From Zoogloea sp. (lineage in GTDB: Bacteria > Pseudomonadota > Gammaproteobacteria > Burkholderiales > Rhodocyclaceae): DNA of 35,473 nt. Of the stretch, positions 23,941 through 33,732 are shown piece after piece; position 1 is the first letter of the stretch; each line of letters begins with the position of its first letter. Position numbers and translations under genes: made by a program. The DNA is taken from positions 1 through 35,473 of the forward strand of contig NZ_JAOAUU010000150.1 of assembly GCF_030157465.1 (NCBI RefSeq), read 5' to 3'. The notes beneath the pieces are model-generated. The model had not been told where the DNA came from. It searched no databases and worked only from the letters and a program-made list of their open reading frames with translations.

Positions 23941-23952
23941 CTGGAGGGTCCG

Positions 23953-26900
23953 ATGCATCTTGCCGACGCCGTGCTACCCAGACCGACCAGCCGTCTGCTT
24001 GGCCGCGAGAGTGTTGCCTGGTTTGCTCTTGTCGTCTCCTTGCTGCTGACCTTGGGCCTGTGGCGTTACTCCGAGGCCGATTATGCAGCCCAGTCCAGTG
24101 ATCGTTTCGCATACCGGGTAGAGAAGCAGCGGATGGTTCTTCACAGCCGGATGCTGGATTACGAACAGACCCTGCGTGGTACGACGGCTTTTTTTGCGGC
24201 CAGTGGCGCGGTCAGCCGTGAAGAATGGCGCATCTATGTTCAGACGCTGCAGCTCGACAGGTATATGCCCGGCGTCCAGGGCACGGGCTTCGCGCTGTTG
24301 CTTACGGGCGAGCAGCGCGAAGCCCATGAGGCCGCGGTGCGGGCCGAGGGTTTTCCCACGTACGCGATTCATCCTGCAGGCGATCGGGCGATTCTAAGCA
24401 CCATTCTTTACATCGAGCCTTTTGCCGGACGAAACATGCAGGCCTTCGGGTATGACATGTATTCCGAGCCGGTGCGTCGGGAGGCCATGGACCGGGCTCG
24501 CGACACCGGCGAGGCGGCACTTTCTGGCAAGGTAGTCCTGCGACAGGAGATCGGTGATGAGGCACGGCAGCCGGGTTTTCTCATCTATTTGCCGATCTAC
24601 CTCAAGGGTTTGCCACTGAACACTGTCGAGGAGCGTCGGTCGGCGCTGCTGGGTTTTGTGTACAGCCCCTTCCGTGCCGATGATTTGATGAGAGGCATTT
24701 TCAAGGACTCGAACGACGATACCGAAGTCGAAGTATTCGATGGCGCCCCGACGCCCGAGAGCCTGCTCTTCGCCTCCGAGCAGACGTCACGCGCGGCCCG
24801 CCACCTGAGTGAGCAGCCGGTCCTCATCGCCGGGCACGTCTGGACGGTGCGCTTCCGGAGCAGCCGCGATTTCGAGGCGACCACCCAGAGCGATCATCCA
24901 AGGCTGATCCTCGCCGGCGGCGTGATTCTCGACCTGTTGTTCTTCGCCTTGCTTTACATGCATGCGCGCCATCATCGCCGCATGGTGGCCGTTGCCGATG
25001 AACTCGAAGAGCGCCGAGAGCGCTTTGAGGCCCTGGTGGAGAATGTGCCGGGGATGGTGTTCCAGGCCGAACCGGTGTTTCCCCGGCGTCTGCTGCATGT
25101 CAGTCGCGGTATCGAGGCGCTGACCGGTGAGACGATTTCAGGCTTCATGTCGGGGGAGCGCACGCTGGCACAGCTGGTGCATCCCGATGATTTGCCGCAT
25201 GTCTCGAGCGCGATTGCAGAAGCCATTGCGCGGCGCGAAACCTACCAGATCGAATACCGCATCAAGGGGGATGGCTTGTGGGTCAGTGAGCGCGGCCGGG
25301 CGAGCTTTGACGATGCCGGCCGGCCCGTGTGGATCGACGGCGTGATTGTCGATGTAAGCAAGATCAAGCGTGCCGAGGTGCAACTGCGCGCGGCCTCCAG
25401 TTACGCTCGCAGCCTGCTTGAGGCCAGTCTCGATCCGCTGGTGACGATCAGCGCCGACGGCAAGATCATGGATGTGAATACGGCCGCCGAGAGGGTTACC
25501 GGCATCGGTCGCGAGAGGCTTGTCGGCAGCGATTTCTCGGATTACTTCACCGAGCCGGAAAAGGCCCGGGCCGGGTATCTGCAGGTGTTCTCGCGTGGTC
25601 AGGTCACCGATTATCAGCTGGCGATTCGGCATGCGTCGGGGCGGATTACCGAGGTGCTCTACAACGCCAGCATTTACCGGGACGAGTCGGGAAAGGTGGC
25701 AGGCGTTTTTGCCGCGGCCCGGGATGTGACCCGCCTCAACGAGCTGGTTGCCGAACTCGAACGCCATCGCAACAAGCTGGAATACCTGGTTGGTCAGCGT
25801 ACCGCCGAACTGGTGCGGGCCAAGGAGGCGGCAGAGGTGGCCAACGTGGCCAAGAGCGCATTTCTGGCCAACATGAGCCACGAACTGCGTACGCCGATGA
25901 ACGCCATCATCGGCCTTGCTCACCTTTTGCAGCGCACCCCGCTGGCTCCGCGCCAGAGCGACTATCTGACGAAACTGCAGGCGGCGAGCCAGCATTTGCT
26001 GGGAATTCTCAATGACATCCTGGATTACTCCCGGATCGAAACCCATGCACTCAGCGTTGAGCGGCAGGATTTCCGGCTGGAGGCACTCCTCGGCCCGGTT
26101 GTCGACAGCGTTCGTGAGAAGGCTGCCGGAAAGGGGCTTGAGTTGGTGCTGGACGTGGCGGCCGACGTGCCGCGCAGCCTCGTTGGCGACGGTCTGCGCA
26201 TCGGACAGATCCTGCTCAAGCTGGTGGGTAACGCGGTCAAGTTCACCGATGCCGGCGAGATTGACCTGGCGGTCAGGCTTGTGCAGCAGCAGGGTGACGA
26301 AGTGGTGCTGCTTTTTGAAGTGCGCGACACCGGCATCGGGCTGGCTGCCGATACGCTGGAAAGACTCTTCGAGCGTTTTCAGCAGGCCGACAATTCAACA
26401 ACCCGCAAGTACGGCGGAACCGGCCTGGGGCTGGCGATCGCCCGGAGCCTGGTTGAACTGATGGGCGGCAGGATTGGCGTGGAGAGCGAGGACGGCAAGG
26501 GCAGCCGGTTCTGGTTCACCGTTCGGGTCGGCGTTGTCAAGGATGCGGCGGAGCCCGCTCCCGAGGCCAATACCGCCCTGAAGGGGCTTCGGGTGCTGGT
26601 GGCGGATGACAACAGCAACGCCCGTGGCGTGCTGTGCCGTTTGCTGGAAGAACTTGGCTGCGAAGTGATCGGGGTTGTGTCCGGCCAGGAGGCGATCGGC
26701 GAGGTTGAACGGGCCGAGGCGGCCGGTGTGCCGTTTTCCCTGATTTGCCTGGATTTCGCGATGCCCGGCATGGATGGACTCCAGACTGCCCGGCAACTGC
26801 GTGCCCGTGGTCTGGGCGCCTCGGCGGGGCTGGTGCTGGTGTCTCGGGATGCGCTGGACGAGGCGACGGCAAGTCGAAGCAGCGCGAGAATTGACGTTGT

Positions 26901-27669
26901 TCTGGCCAAGCCCGTCGGTCTTGCGCCGCTTGCCGGCGTGCTGGCAAAAGCACTCCGCAAGCCGGTGGCCGGCACTGGCGATTCCACTGCGTCGGTAATG
27001 GGCTCCGAGCGGGGTTTGCCGGCGGGTATGAAAGGCGCCCGGATTCTGCTGGTCGAGGATGACCGCATGAACCAGTTCGTGGCGCTCAGGCTTCTTGGCG
27101 GTGCAGGATTCATCGTCGACCTGGCCGAGAATGGCCAGATCGCGGTCGAAAAGGTGCGGGACTCGAGCTACGACCTTGTTTTAATGGACGTGCAGATGCC
27201 CGTGATGGATGGCCTCACGGCAACCCGCGAGATTCGCCGGCTGCCCGGGCGCGCCGGGTTGCCCATTGTGGCGATGACGGCCAACGCGATGATTGGTGAC
27301 CGAGAGCCCTGCCTCGAGGCGGGCATGAACGATTATCTTCCTAAGCCCATCGCGCCCGCAGCCATGTGGGCGGTGATGGCGCGCTGGATCAAACCCCGAC
27401 TCGTTGGGGTGGTGCCGGAAGGAACCGCTGATTCGACGACGAGTTCGACGCAGCTCTCGGCAGTGTGCCGTGAGCTTCTGCAGCTCATGGCCGAAGACGA
27501 TATCGCAGCACGGCAGGTGCTGGACGCAAACAATGATGTGTTGCGTTCTTCGCTCAAGGAAGGTCTTGGCCCCGTGCTGGTGGCGCTGGATAACTTCGAT
27601 TTTCCGGGTGCCGCGGCGGCGCTGGAAAAGGCCATGACAGAGGCCGGCGTGGTATCCCAAGAACGCTGA
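23953..27669 (+). CDS. CHASE-PAS hybrid sensor histidine kinase with two receiver domains
   Basis: A 1238-residue inner-membrane hybrid kinase. TM1 is at about 22-38; a periplasmic CHASE domain (about 64-300, [17 protein letters not shown] and [13 protein letters not shown]) lies before TM2 (318-338). Then come two PAS domains (about 355-473 and 483-595), a coiled coil, HisKA with [13 protein letters not shown] (H643), a GHKL ATPase domain (N760, DTGIGL at D792, GGTGLGL), receiver 1 (D934, K986) and receiver 2 (D1079, K1131). The C-terminal 70 residues form a helical region with the [12 protein letters not shown] and [10 protein letters not shown] pattern that follows receivers in many such kinases; it has no obvious phosphorylatable Hpt histidine. 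ATG 23953 follows GGAGGG; a TTG at 23932 is less likely. CHASE domains bind small molecules; the ligand is unknown. No response-regulator gene is adjacent. Confidence 0.95.
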   Translation: MHLADAVLPRPTSRLLGRESVAWFALVVSLLLTLGLWRYSEADYAAQSSDRFAYRVEKQRMVLHSRMLDYEQTLRGTTAFFAASGAVSREEWRIYVQTLQLDRYMPGVQGTGFALLLTGEQREAHEAAVRAEGFPTYAIHPAGDRAILSTILYIEPFAGRNMQAFGYDMYSEPVRREAMDRARDTGEAALSGKVVLRQEIGDEARQPGFLIYLPIYLKGLPLNTVEERRSALLGFVYSPFRADDLMRGIFKDSNDDTEVEVFDGAPTPESLLFASEQTSRAARHLSEQPVLIAGHVWTVRFRSSRDFEATTQSDHPRLILAGGVILDLLFFALLYMHARHHRRMVAVADELEERRERFEALVENVPGMVFQAEPVFPRRLLHVSRGIEALTGETISGFMSGERTLAQLVHPDDLPHVSSAIAEAIARRETYQIEYRIKGDGLWVSERGRASFDDAGRPVWIDGVIVDVSKIKRAEVQLRAASSYARSLLEASLDPLVTISADGKIMDVNTAAERVTGIGRERLVGSDFSDYFTEPEKARAGYLQVFSRGQVTDYQLAIRHASGRITEVLYNASIYRDESGKVAGVFAAARDVTRLNELVAELERHRNKLEYLVGQRTAELVRAKEAAEVANVAKSAFLANMSHELRTPMNAIIGLAHLLQRTPLAPRQSDYLTKLQAASQHLLGILNDILDYSRIETHALSVERQDFRLEALLGPVVDSVREKAAGKGLELVLDVAADVPRSLVGDGLRIGQILLKLVGNAVKFTDAGEIDLAVRLVQQQGDEVVLLFEVRDTGIGLAADTLERLFERFQQADNSTTRKYGGTGLGLAIARSLVELMGGRIGVESEDGKGSRFWFTVRVGVVKDAAEPAPEANTALKGLRVLVADDNSNARGVLCRLLEELGCEVIGVVSGQEAIGEVERAEAAGVPFSLICLDFAMPGMDGLQTARQLRARGLGASAGLVLVSRDALDEATASRSSARIDVVLAKPVGLAPLAGVLAKALRKPVAGTGDSTASVMGSERGLPAGMKGARILLVEDDRMNQFVALRLLGGAGFIVDLAENGQIAVEKVRDSSYDLVLMDVQMPVMDGLTATREIRRLPGRAGLPIVAMTANAMIGDREPCLEAGMNDYLPKPIAPAAMWAVMARWIKPRLVGVVPEGTADSTTSSTQLSAVCRELLQLMAEDDIAARQVLDANNDVLRSSLKEGLGPVLVALDNFDFPGAAAALEKAMTEAGVVSQER

Positions 27670-27694
27670 ACCGGCAGCGGTGTTGCCGGTTTTG
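27669..27694 (+). terminator. Intrinsic terminator of the hybrid kinase gene
   Basis: An 8-bp stem (AACCGGCA at 27669-27676 with TGCCGGTT at 27684-27691) with a 7-base loop starts at the last base of the stop codon and is followed by TTTGT. It fits a rho-independent terminator on the plus strand. Confidence 0.78.
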
Positions 27695-27760
27695 TCAGGA
27701 AAACGCAGGGCCGCCCCGGATCTTCTTGCCCCTCACGGGGAAGGCGCAGCCCGGCCGCGC

Positions 27761-29212
27761 TCAGTAGCCCTTGAAGTCCTTCAGCAGGAACACATACACC
27801 TCCCGCCGGAAATCCTTGTGTATGGGCACGACGACCTTGCCGAGCAGCTCGCTGGAGGAGAAGCGTTCGGCGATGGCCGGGATTGCCGCCTGGCGGCCAA
27901 CGTAGATCACGTCACGGCCGCGCTTGTCGGCGAGGGTGGTGACGATCTCGTAGTGGTCGCGGGGGGGGCGTCCGGGGTTCCAGGCCGCGTATTCCGCGGG
28001 GTGAAGGCGGTAAACGAGGTGGGCGATGATCTCGCGATCTTCGCCGACGAGGATCGTTCCGGGGTGTTCGGCCAGGAGAGGCGCAACGCCGTCGGCGAGG
28101 TTGATCCAGCCGCGGGCGCGCTTGTAGGGGTCGTTTTTGGCGGTCAGTTCGATGCCTGCTACGCGGGCGATGTCGGGCCAGTGATAGGCCGCCAGTGACG
28201 CGACGAGGTTGACCACCACGCCCGCCACCACCCAGCGCCGCTTGTCGGCGAGGAACACGGCGGGCACCAGCAGGCACGAGGCGACGAAGATCGGCGCTGC
28301 CCAGTTACCGTTGGCGCGGCCGGTGAGGGCCTGGGCGCTCACGAGCAGCAGCAGCGGCACGATGAAAATCAGCAGCGTGCGATGGGCGCGCTCGCGCCAC
28401 AGCTTGCGGGAGCGGAGCAGTGCCCAGCCCAGCAGTACGCCGAGCAGCGGGCCGAAGGACAACCATTGGGCGCCGATGAATTCGCCGAGCTGGGCCGGGT
28501 GCCAGCCGCGCTCGCCGTGCCCGACACGGGTGATTTCGGCGGTGTGGCGGAAAGTCGGGAAATCGTGGGTCCAGTTCCAGTACAGGTTGGGGGCCAGGAT
28601 GGCAAGGGCGAGCAGTACCGCCACCCACGGCTGGGGGCGGGCCAGCCAGCGCCGGTGACGCGGGTCGAGAATGATCAGCAGCAGCGCCGATGGCAGGAAG
28701 GCCGCCATCGTGTACTTGGACATCAGGCCGATGCCGATGAGTGCTCCGCAGGCCAGCCAGTTGGCCCAGCCTTCCCGTTCGAGTGCGCGCAGCAAAAACA
28801 GCAGTGCCAGCGACCAGCACAGCAGTAGCGGCGCATCGGTGGATACGAACAACCCTAGCGCCGCCACCAGCGGCATCGACATGAAGGCGAGGCCGGCCCA
28901 GAAGCCGACCCGCTTCGAGTAGAGGCGCGTGCCGAGGGCGTACAGCGCAAAGGCGGTGGCCGGGTAGATCAGGAGCGAGGGCAGCTTGATGGCGATGATG
29001 CCGTTGCCAAGCAGCGCAGTGCTGGCGGCGATGAGCGCGGCAATCACCGGGGGCTTGGAGAAGTAGCCCCAATCCAGCGCCTGCGACCAGCCCCAGTAAT
29101 AGGCCTCGTCCACGTAGAGGTCGATGCCCAGGTGGCGGATCACCCACAGCCGGTAGGCGGTGAGCAGCGCGGCGATGATGGCAAGAAGCGGGGCGTAGCT
29201 GCGTTCGGTCAT
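27761..29212 (-). CDS. GT39-family (ArnT-like) membrane glycosyltransferase
   Basis: A 483-residue polytopic inner-membrane protein with about ten helices and the acidic motif of the GT-C fold in its first periplasmic loop (YVDEAYYWGWS, D35-E36). This dolichyl/undecaprenyl-phosphate-mannose transferase-like family moves a sugar from a polyprenyl-phosphate carrier to lipid A, protein or another acceptor outside the membrane. The long C-terminal soluble part (about 350-483) faces the periplasm and probably selects the acceptor. The start overlaps the upstream GT39 gene as ATGA. It is the last gene of the five-gene cassette and converges on the hybrid kinase. The acceptor and sugar are unknown. 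Confidence 0.87.
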   Translation of the reverse strand: MTERSYAPLLAIIAALLTAYRLWVIRHLGIDLYVDEAYYWGWSQALDWGYFSKPPVIAALIAASTALLGNGIIAIKLPSLLIYPATAFALYALGTRLYSKRVGFWAGLAFMSMPLVAALGLFVSTDAPLLLCWSLALLFLLRALEREGWANWLACGALIGIGLMSKYTMAAFLPSALLLIILDPRHRRWLARPQPWVAVLLALAILAPNLYWNWTHDFPTFRHTAEITRVGHGERGWHPAQLGEFIGAQWLSFGPLLGVLLGWALLRSRKLWRERAHRTLLIFIVPLLLLVSAQALTGRANGNWAAPIFVASCLLVPAVFLADKRRWVVAGVVVNLVASLAAYHWPDIARVAGIELTAKNDPYKRARGWINLADGVAPLLAEHPGTILVGEDREIIAHLVYRLHPAEYAAWNPGRPPRDHYEIVTTLADKRGRDVIYVGRQAAIPAIAERFSSSELLGKVVVPIHKDFRREVYVFLLKDFKGY

Positions 29213-30780
29213 GGCTTGAGCTTCACAAGGGCCACGCCGCCTTCCCGGAACAGGATTTCGACCGGAGCGTCGGGTGCCAGGCGGTCGATGCGGGTGAGCG
29301 CCATCTGCCCGGGTTGCGGGTCGCCCTTGAGCGTGACGGCCTGACGGTAGACGCTGAAGCTGGGTGCCGTTGTGAAGCGCCAGAACACGACGTCACCACC
29401 CAGTTCGCGCGCCGCGAGCGCAGCCCGTTTGACGGGGCCCTGGGCCAGTTCGCCCGCATAGGGCACGACGACGCCGGCCAGCAGGCCGACCTGCACGGCG
29501 GCGGTGACCACCAGCCGGGCCAGCACGGGCACCCGCGGGAAGAACACGAAGCAGACCCACGCCACGAAAACCCCGATGGTGCTTGCGATGTAGAAGGTAT
29601 CGGCGGTTTCGAGGGCGCGCCCCAGCTGGGCACGATAGAAGCCGTCGCCCAGCGTGCTTTGAGCCAGCGCGTCGAAGAGCGTGGGCAGAAGCGCGAAGAG
29701 CACGAACAGCAGCCCCGGCAGGATCAGGTGCGGCCAGGCACGCCGGGCCGACTGGGCCTGAAGCCCGATCAGGATGAACAGCGGGGTGCAGCCGTACAGC
29801 ACGTAGTGAGGCAACTTGGTGCCCGAGAGCGAGAAAAAGCCCAGCACGAAGGCGAACCACAGCCACAGGAAGCGTTGCAGCGGATCACCGAAGCCTGTGC
29901 GAATCCTGCCGAGGGCCGCGATGAACAGCCCGCTCCAGGGCAGCAGCAGGAGCGGCACGGCGAGCAGGTAGTAGAAGGCACTGCCGCCGTGGCCCTCCAG
30001 CGAGCCGGAAAAGCGCTGGACGTTGTGGCGCAGGATGAAGCCATCGATGAAATCCTGTCCGTGGCGCATGTAGGCGTAGGCGTACCAGGGCGCGACGATG
30101 GCGATCAGGATGAGGAGGCCGAGGGGGTTGAAGACCATCCGCAGCCAGCGCATCCATTCGCCGCGGCTGGCGCAGTAGAGCAGGCTGACAGCACCGGGCA
30201 CGACCAGTGCAACCGGGCCTTTGGTCAGGGCGCCCAGGCCGATCCAGACGAAGGCGCGCAGCAGCGGCGCACGCTGCCCGCTTTCAAGGTGGCGCCAGAC
30301 GTCGAAAAGCGTGAGTGCGAGCAGGCAGTTGAGCAGGCCGTCGGCCGTGGCGGCGCGGCCGATGGCGAAGGGGCCGAGGGCCGTGCTGGCGACGGCCAGG
30401 GCGATCAGCGCGCTGTCTTCGCCAAAGCGTTTGCGGGCAAAGAAGTAGGTTGCGTAGCTCCAGGCGATTGCTGCCAGTGCGGATGGCAGGCGAAACGCCC
30501 ACTCGACCCAGTCGGTGCCGCCGAAAATCAGGTAGCCGATGGACTGCAGCCAGTAGATGAAGATCGGCTTGTCGAAGCGGGGGGCCCCGTTGAGATAGGT
30601 GAACAAGAAGTCACCGCGCTCGAACATTTCCCGCGTGGCTTCGGAGAAGGCGCCTTCGTCCACGTCGAACAGCGGCGCGCCGCCGAGCCGGAGCAGGAAG
30701 GCGAACAGGGGCAGGGCGAGGATCAGGAGGCGGAGCGGGCTGCCCGCCAGCCGCCCGTTGGTGGATGAATATCCGGTCAT
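29209..30780 (-). CDS. GT39-family (ArnT-like) membrane glycosyltransferase
   Basis: A 523-residue GT-C transferase with about 12 helices. The catalytic acidic pair is D41-E42 in FDVDEGAFSEATREM, the form typical of ArnT and RgtA-type transferases; FDKPIFIYWLQ and GTKLPHYVLYG match ArnT blocks that contact the lipid carrier and the donor. The C-terminal soluble region runs from about 430. It is likely to take the sugar made by the GT2 enzyme (15 bases upstream) on a polyprenyl phosphate and transfer it to an envelope acceptor, most plausibly lipid A. The two GT39 proteins are not similar enough to look like recent duplicates, so two acceptors or two sugars are possible. Confidence 0.88.
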   Translation of the reverse strand: MTGYSSTNGRLAGSPLRLLILALPLFAFLLRLGGAPLFDVDEGAFSEATREMFERGDFLFTYLNGAPRFDKPIFIYWLQSIGYLIFGGTDWVEWAFRLPSALAAIAWSYATYFFARKRFGEDSALIALAVASTALGPFAIGRAATADGLLNCLLALTLFDVWRHLESGQRAPLLRAFVWIGLGALTKGPVALVVPGAVSLLYCASRGEWMRWLRMVFNPLGLLILIAIVAPWYAYAYMRHGQDFIDGFILRHNVQRFSGSLEGHGGSAFYYLLAVPLLLLPWSGLFIAALGRIRTGFGDPLQRFLWLWFAFVLGFFSLSGTKLPHYVLYGCTPLFILIGLQAQSARRAWPHLILPGLLFVLFALLPTLFDALAQSTLGDGFYRAQLGRALETADTFYIASTIGVFVAWVCFVFFPRVPVLARLVVTAAVQVGLLAGVVVPYAGELAQGPVKRAALAARELGGDVVFWRFTTAPSFSVYRQAVTLKGDPQPGQMALTRIDRLAPDAPVEILFREGGVALVKLKP

Positions 30781-30795
30781 GGGCGGCCCGAGGGG

Positions 30796-31863
30796 TTAGC
30801 TGGCGCTTTTGCCGTTGGTGGAATGCCAGCCCTGGCCGTCGGTGAGCGCAGGGGTTTCGCGGGCGACGTAAGCCTGGCTCTGGCCGGATTCAAAGTAAAC
30901 GCGGGTCAGGAGTTCGGCCAGCACACCGGAGGTGACCATCTGCACGCCGGCGATGACGAAGAAGAAGCCGCCGAAGAACATCGGCCGGGTGCCGATGGAG
31001 GCGCCGGTGAACAGCTTGAGGCCGGTGAGATAGGTGAGGATCAGGATGCCCAGTGCGCCCAGGGCCAGGCCGATGCCGCCGAAGAAGTGGCCCGGGCGGG
31101 TGCGGAAACGCATGAAGAAGTAGACGAAGATCAGGTCGAGGATGACCCGGAAGGTGCGCGAGATGCCGTACTTGGATTCGCCGAACATGCGGGCGTGGTG
31201 GGTGACTTCTTCCTGGGCGATCTTGCGCGGGGTGGTGACCGTGGCCAGCCACGCCGGGATGAAGCGGTGCATTTCGCCGTACAGGCGGACACTCTTGATC
31301 GCGGTGGCGCGGAAGGCCTTCAGCGAACAGCCGTAGTCCTGCAGGTGAACGCCGGTGATGCGGGCGATCAGGCGGTTGGCGATCTTGGAGGGAATCTTGC
31401 GCAGGATCATCCCGTCCTTGCGGTTCTTGCGCCAGCCGGCAACCAGGTCGAGGTCTTCGCGCAGCAGGCGGCCGACCATGCGCGGAATGTCGATGGGGTC
31501 GTTCTGCAGGTCGCCGTCCATGGTCACGATGACGTCGCCACGCGCAGCGTCAAGGCCGGCCTGCATCGCGGCGGTCTGCTTGAAATTGCGCATCAGCGCG
31601 ACGATGCGCACGTGAGGGCCGTAGCGCAGCGCGGCCTTTTCGAGGTTGGGAACGGTGTTGTCGGAGCTGCCGTCGTCGACGATCACCACTTCCCACGGAT
31701 AGGGGTAGGGATTGAGGGCCAGGTGGATGCGCTCGAGGAGCGGGTCGACGTTGTCTTCCTCGTTGTAGAGCGGCACCACCACCGACAGGCGATGGGGCAG
31801 CAGGTCGGCCGGAATTTGCGGCGTGGCCGGCGGAAGCGGGGAGAGCTGGGTGGCTTGGGTCAT
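30796..31863 (-). CDS. GT2 polyprenyl-phosphate glycosyltransferase (ArnC/DPM1-like)
   Basis: A 355-residue GT-A enzyme that transfers a sugar from a nucleotide donor to undecaprenyl phosphate on the cytoplasmic face. The N-terminal catalytic domain has VVVPLYNEEDN (28-38), IVDDGSSDNT (61-70) and the metal-binding DGD at 116-118 in MDGDLQNDP. Two C-terminal helices (about 258-282 and 296-318) anchor it. The RKIPSKIANRLIARITG and QDYGCSLKAFR blocks match ArnC and GtrB. A 37-residue C-terminal tail extends beyond the second helix. It sits between the flippase-like gene (5-base gap) and the GT39 gene (15-base gap). The sugar is not identifiable because no nucleotide-sugar genes are nearby. Confidence 0.93.
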   Translation of the reverse strand: MTQATQLSPLPPATPQIPADLLPHRLSVVVPLYNEEDNVDPLLERIHLALNPYPYPWEVVIVDDGSSDNTVPNLEKAALRYGPHVRIVALMRNFKQTAAMQAGLDAARGDVIVTMDGDLQNDPIDIPRMVGRLLREDLDLVAGWRKNRKDGMILRKIPSKIANRLIARITGVHLQDYGCSLKAFRATAIKSVRLYGEMHRFIPAWLATVTTPRKIAQEEVTHHARMFGESKYGISRTFRVILDLIFVYFFMRFRTRPGHFFGGIGLALGALGILILTYLTGLKLFTGASIGTRPMFFGGFFFVIAGVQMVTSGVLAELLTRVYFESGQSQAYVARETPALTDGQGWHSTNGKSAS

Positions 31864-31868
31864 GGTGG

Positions 31869-32840
31869 CTATTCTGCAGAGGATCGGGTGGGCGCCCCGT
31901 CAGCGGCGGACAAGGCGGATTGTATGTCGGACGGGGCCGTGCCGGTCGTTTCCCGCGCGGTGGCAGAGGGGAAAAGCCAGGCAATCGCGCCGGAGGTGAC
32001 CGCGCAGGCGATCACGAAAAGATGAAGGGCCAGGGCCGCCTGGAGGCCGCTTGCCAGGGCGACGCCGCTGGGCAGCATGGCTGCGGCGGCGCCGGCTTCG
32101 TAGGTTCCGAAGCCGGCCACGCCCTGAATCGGCAGAATCGCGGCGAGCTCGGCTCCGAGGGCGCCGGCCGCGCCGACGTTGGCAGAGGCGGGAATCAGCG
32201 CTGCCAGCAGGCCCGCCTGGGCGGCAAGTTTCACCGTCCAGTTGGCAAGAGTCCAGACCCAGCCGTAGCGGGCGTGGCGGGTGCTTTCGGCAAATGCGTC
32301 ACGCACCTTGGCGAATTTTGCGGTCAAGCCGCTGCCGTCAGCCCAGGCATGAGGGGCTCGCGCCCAGCGGGGCAGCCACCAGGCGATGGCGACGACGCCG
32401 AGCACCGCGGTGGCCTTGAGCGCCGGATGCAGGCCCGGCCAGACGATGGCCGCCAGTGCCATGACGACGAAGGCGTCCTGCAGGCGAAACCAGAACAGCG
32501 AGGCGATGGCCCGTGGCAGCGGCACCCCGAAATTCTTGCGCAACAGCAGCGGAAAGGCCGCTTCGCCGCCCCGGAATGGCACGACGTTGATCATCGCGTT
32601 GTGGATCAGCGTGATGCGCAGGCAGGTGCCGAAACGTCCGCCGGCCTGGGCACGGAACTCGTCGAAGATGCGTAGCGCGCGCAGCAGGTAGGAGAGCCCG
32701 AAACCTGCGGCGGCCAGGCCCAGCGTGAGGCCGTCGAGCCGGGCGAAGACTTCGCCGAGCCCGCGCCAGCGTCCGTCTGCCATCAGCCAGGCGAGAAGAC
32801 CGGCCGAAACGGCGACGGCAAGGATGCGCTTGATGTTCAT
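31869..32840 (-). CDS. Lysylphosphatidylglycerol synthase-type/UPF0104 membrane protein (flippase-like)
   Basis: A 323-residue polytopic protein of the AglD/MprF N-domain (UPF0104) family with about eight helices. The segments VVPFRGGEAAFPLLLRKNF and PIQGVAGFGTYEAG are the paired glycine-rich re-entrant motifs of the family. Members move lipid-linked or amino-acyl lipids across the membrane, so a role in flipping the polyprenyl-phosphate sugar is a reasonable inference here. The frame is open upstream to 33590, but ATG 32840 overlaps the PAP2 stop as TGATG, which fits coupling. The tail after the last helix (about 295-323) is polar and disordered. Confidence 0.82.
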   Translation of the reverse strand: MNIKRILAVAVSAGLLAWLMADGRWRGLGEVFARLDGLTLGLAAAGFGLSYLLRALRIFDEFRAQAGGRFGTCLRITLIHNAMINVVPFRGGEAAFPLLLRKNFGVPLPRAIASLFWFRLQDAFVVMALAAIVWPGLHPALKATAVLGVVAIAWWLPRWARAPHAWADGSGLTAKFAKVRDAFAESTRHARYGWVWTLANWTVKLAAQAGLLAALIPASANVGAAGALGAELAAILPIQGVAGFGTYEAGAAAAMLPSGVALASGLQAALALHLFVIACAVTSGAIAWLFPSATARETTGTAPSDIQSALSAADGAPTRSSAE

Positions 32841-33688
32841 CAGCTGCGTTCCGGGTCGTTCATGAGGGCTGCGGCGGCGCCGCCAATGCCCCAGGCGGCC
32901 AGACCGATGCGGTAGAGGTGTGCCTCGGGCTGGCCGGTGTCGACGAAAAGCAGGGCCAGGCTGGTTGCGAGCACGATTGTCGCCATTATCCGAATGCTCC
33001 GCGCCTCGGAGAACGCGGGCAGGCGAGTCGACAGCCACACGCCAATCGCGCCGGCCGTCCAGCCGCCGGCCGCGCCGGCGAGCACGTCGAGAGGCCAGTG
33101 GGCGCCGACGGCAATCCGTGAAAAGGCCACAAGGCCGGCGAGGCCGAGGATGCCCGCCGCCGCCCGCCAGCGTGTGGCTGCCCTGGGCCAGGCGAGGATG
33201 AGTGCTGCTGCAACAACGAAGGCGGTGGTTGCATGGCCGGAGGGAAAGGCGTGCACGTAGAGCTTCTGACCGATGAGGTTGAAGCTTTCCGGTTCGAGTA
33301 CCCCGGCCGGTCGCATGATGTCGAAGTACTGCTTGCCGCCCTGGCTGAACAGCATGGCCAGCGGTGAGGCAAGAAATGCCGAGGCCAGCCAGCGTGGCTG
33401 GGTCTTGAGCGTAGGGGCGAGGAGGGCGAGGGCGCCGAGAACCGAGCCGCCCAGCGTGATCGTGGCCCACAAGGCGGATGGAAGGCCGCTGCCCGCGGCG
33501 TTGAGCGTGATGAACAACTGCGTGTTGCTGCCGCTCAGTGCCACCAGCAGGGCCAGGCCGGCCAGCAGCAGTGCCGGCACGAGCGCCCACGCGAGCGGAA
33601 AGGCTGCAGCTTCGCTGGCGGCCGGAAGGCTGTCGTTCGGATCGGGAATGGAGGACTGACGCAAGGGAAGGGCGGGGCTGCGCGGCAA
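32840..33688 (-). CDS. PAP2-superfamily membrane phosphatase
   Basis: A lipid-phosphate phosphatase of about 250-282 residues with six or so helices. All three motifs are intact: K119-x6-R126-P in KQYFDIMRP, FPSGHATT with H152, and SRIAVGAHWPLD with R191, H197 and D201. The active site faces the periplasm, so it could recycle undecaprenyl pyrophosphate or dephosphorylate lipid A or a lipid-linked intermediate. It leads the cassette with the flippase-like and transferase genes. The start is uncertain: there is no ATG before the first helix and the frame opens with TTG 33688; another TTG at 33664 is possible. A -10-like TAAACT (33701-33706) on the minus strand would give almost no leader for TTG 33688. 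Confidence 0.82.
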   Translation of the reverse strand: MPRSPALPLRQSSIPDPNDSLPAASEAAAFPLAWALVPALLLAGLALLVALSGSNTQLFITLNAAGSGLPSALWATITLGGSVLGALALLAPTLKTQPRWLASAFLASPLAMLFSQGGKQYFDIMRPAGVLEPESFNLIGQKLYVHAFPSGHATTAFVVAAALILAWPRAATRWRAAAGILGLAGLVAFSRIAVGAHWPLDVLAGAAGGWTAGAIGVWLSTRLPAFSEARSIRIMATIVLATSLALLFVDTGQPEAHLYRIGLAAWGIGGAAAALMNDPERS

Positions 33689-33732
33689 AACCGTACAGTT
33701 TACCCGATTGTCTCCGGTCGTCGAAGCGGCCT

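Noticed and set aside
29314-30768. 484-residue plus-strand open frame antisense to a GT39 gene
   Set aside because: Charged Gln/Glu/Gly-rich sequence complementary to a membrane protein, with no family signature.
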